From the NCBI GenBank assembly GCA_016748015.1, contig JAAOMT010000519.1, positions 57,906 to 121,905 of the forward strand: a stretch of DNA of 64,000 nt. The letters are read 5' to 3'. The notes under the pieces are model-generated. The model did not search any database, was not told the DNA's origin, and saw only the letters and a list, made by a program, of their open reading frames with translations. This DNA comes from Geosiphon pyriformis (taxonomy: Eukaryota; Glomeromycota; Glomeromycetes; Archaeosporales; Geosiphonaceae). The translations under genes and the position numbers were made by a program. The first letter of the stretch is position 1. Every line of letters begins with the position of its first letter. Positions 62,721-64,000 of the stretch are shown here, piece after piece.

Positions 62721-64000
62721 ACCCTTACCTTAGGATTATCTCAAATTTTTCTGTCAAGTCTTTGAAAAAATTTAAATTGAACGTTTTTATAAAATTTTAC
62801 AGGACAAAAAATTTTGTAAAATAAATTTTAACAACTTAATACAATTCTGTAGTTTAATAATAAAAACAAAACAAAATTTTAATATTATAAACTAATTCAA
62901 ATTGGCAAACAATCTATAGATATAAAAATAGATGGCTTCGAAAATTAAAGCATCAATAAGATTTTAATTGGATTAAAATAAGGGCATATTTGCAAATGAA
63001 ACTATTTTTCAACAATATCAGATTATTTCTGATATTATATAATAAAAAGACACTGAACATAATTATTATGATATTTACAAACGAAGTTATTTTTTAACAA
63101 CACTAGGTTATATTTGGTATTATATAACTAAAAAATATTTGCAAACGAAGCCATTTCGCAACAGCATCAGATTATTTCGGACATAATATAACAAAAAGAC
63201 ATTGTAATATTTATCATTTTTGGCATTACATGACAAAGAGACACTATTACCACATTTACAAGAAAGCCATTTTTTGACAACACCAAATCATCTCTGTCTC
63301 TTAATTTTTTATAGTTATAAAATTTTATTTCTATTCTATCCATAAATTTAAACATATATATTTAGTTGGTGATAATCTCTGTTATTATAATAATCCTGTT
63401 AACTCACTATTAAAAAATTGGTATAGCTAGAAAAATAATACTGAAAATAATAATTAATTATGTTTGTACTTTCAAAATTGAAAATTAATTATATATCTTT
63501 TCCATTTTTTAGAGAAAATTTAGTGTCGAATATTACATTGGCTAGAATTGATATAATAGAAAATACTGCAAAACTAATTTCCAAATTAAAAAAGTCATCA
63601 ATTATTCATTTAATCTTAAAATTTAAAATTAAATGTTACAATAGAGCCACTTAAAACTGCTAATTTTACTAAAATAATAGCAATTAAAATTAACTTAAAT
63701 TTAAAGTAGTTTTAATCAACAAGTTATAATGCCCAATGTTTGAATAAAAAAATTGATAAAATCCACAAAAGGCAACCACATGTTCCCATTCAATCTTACC
63801 TTTTTAAAAAAAATATGATAAATTCTTAATATATGCTTTAACTTTGTACTTTTCTAATATAAGAGTCTAGTTAGTAAGACAGTAAAAGCATTAATCCAAT
63901 AAATACTTCAATTTGAATTATTCTATAATTTATTCTAAACTCTATACTAATTATATACTGTAATTTTAAAAAAAGTACATTCTCTTCTTCTATAAGAAGT
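62721..64000. other. AT-rich terminal region
   Basis: Contains the degenerate tandem repeat at 62985-63300 and otherwise AT-rich sequence without a believable gene. Confidence 0.55.
62985..63300. repeat. Degenerate tandem repeat, four units
   Basis: The block TTTRCAAAYGAARYYATTTT, then CAACA...ATCAGATTATTT...ATAATATAACAAAAAGACA, recurs about four times (starting near 62990, 63075, 63138 and 63260) with unit spacing of roughly 65-120 bases and many changes. It is non-coding. Confidence 0.6.

Noticed and set aside
62985-63300. CRISPR-like array
   Set aside because: Units differ in length and sequence, have no constant direct repeat and lie in a eukaryotic context.

Overview
The window is eukaryotic nuclear DNA and very AT-rich. 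Genes are spliced, with short introns (mostly 43-110 nt) carrying GTAAGT/GTATGT-like donors and TAG/CAG acceptors. Gene islands are separated by AT-rich deserts full of trinucleotide repeats. The gene content fits an early-diverging fungus, most probably an arbuscular mycorrhizal fungus (Glomeromycotina, Rhizophagus-like): BTB, TLD and F-box/LRR genes, tyrosine-kinase-like kinases with an MLKL-type helical domain, class 3 lipases with a GHGVG elbow, a CipC/DUF3759 protein, and a Tc1/mariner-type (pogo/Tigger) transposon. The assignment is inference from families, not a database match.

Layout. 1-5.3 kb: class 3 lipase-like gene (five exons) and a BTB-domain gene. 5.9-8.8 kb (minus): glucosidase II beta subunit, 12 exons. 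8.8-12.2 kb: mostly unassigned. 12.25-13.25 kb: four-transmembrane SH3 protein of Sho1 type. 15.7-20.9 kb (minus): broken gene joining a protein kinase, an MLKL-like four-helix domain and a pseudokinase-like domain; a decayed pogo-like transposon (16082-18369) sits in one of its introns. 21-30.8 kb: gene-poor and microsatellite-rich. 30.8-32.1 kb: FYVE zinc-finger protein. 35.1-35.5 kb: orphan reading frame. 37.2-37.7 kb (minus): CipC-like DUF3759 protein. 37.9-38.9 kb: coding-like remnants. 39-48.7 kb: extreme AT desert holding a large imperfect inverted repeat and a palindrome. 49.2-50.7 kb: F-box/LRR pseudogene. 51.5-52.7 kb: Ser-rich orphan gene with four exons. 53.2-56.8 kb (minus): prolyl oligopeptidase, 18 exons. 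57.5-59.8 kb: small orphan genes and fragments. 60.8-62.15 kb: second class 3 lipase-like gene, followed by a TLD-domain pseudogene and a degenerate tandem repeat.

Housekeeping functions visible are ER glycoprotein quality control (glucosidase II beta), endosomal PI3P binding (FYVE), a possible stress/osmosensing membrane protein (SH3) and peptide turnover (prolyl oligopeptidase). The rest belongs to expanded, fast-turning families with many broken copies. The most unusual items are the kinase/four-helix/pseudokinase fusion, the two lipase-like genes lacking the nucleophile serine, and the inverted-repeat structure in the AT desert. Exon coordinates were derived by hand from reading frame, splice motifs and family similarity; no search or RNA evidence was available.
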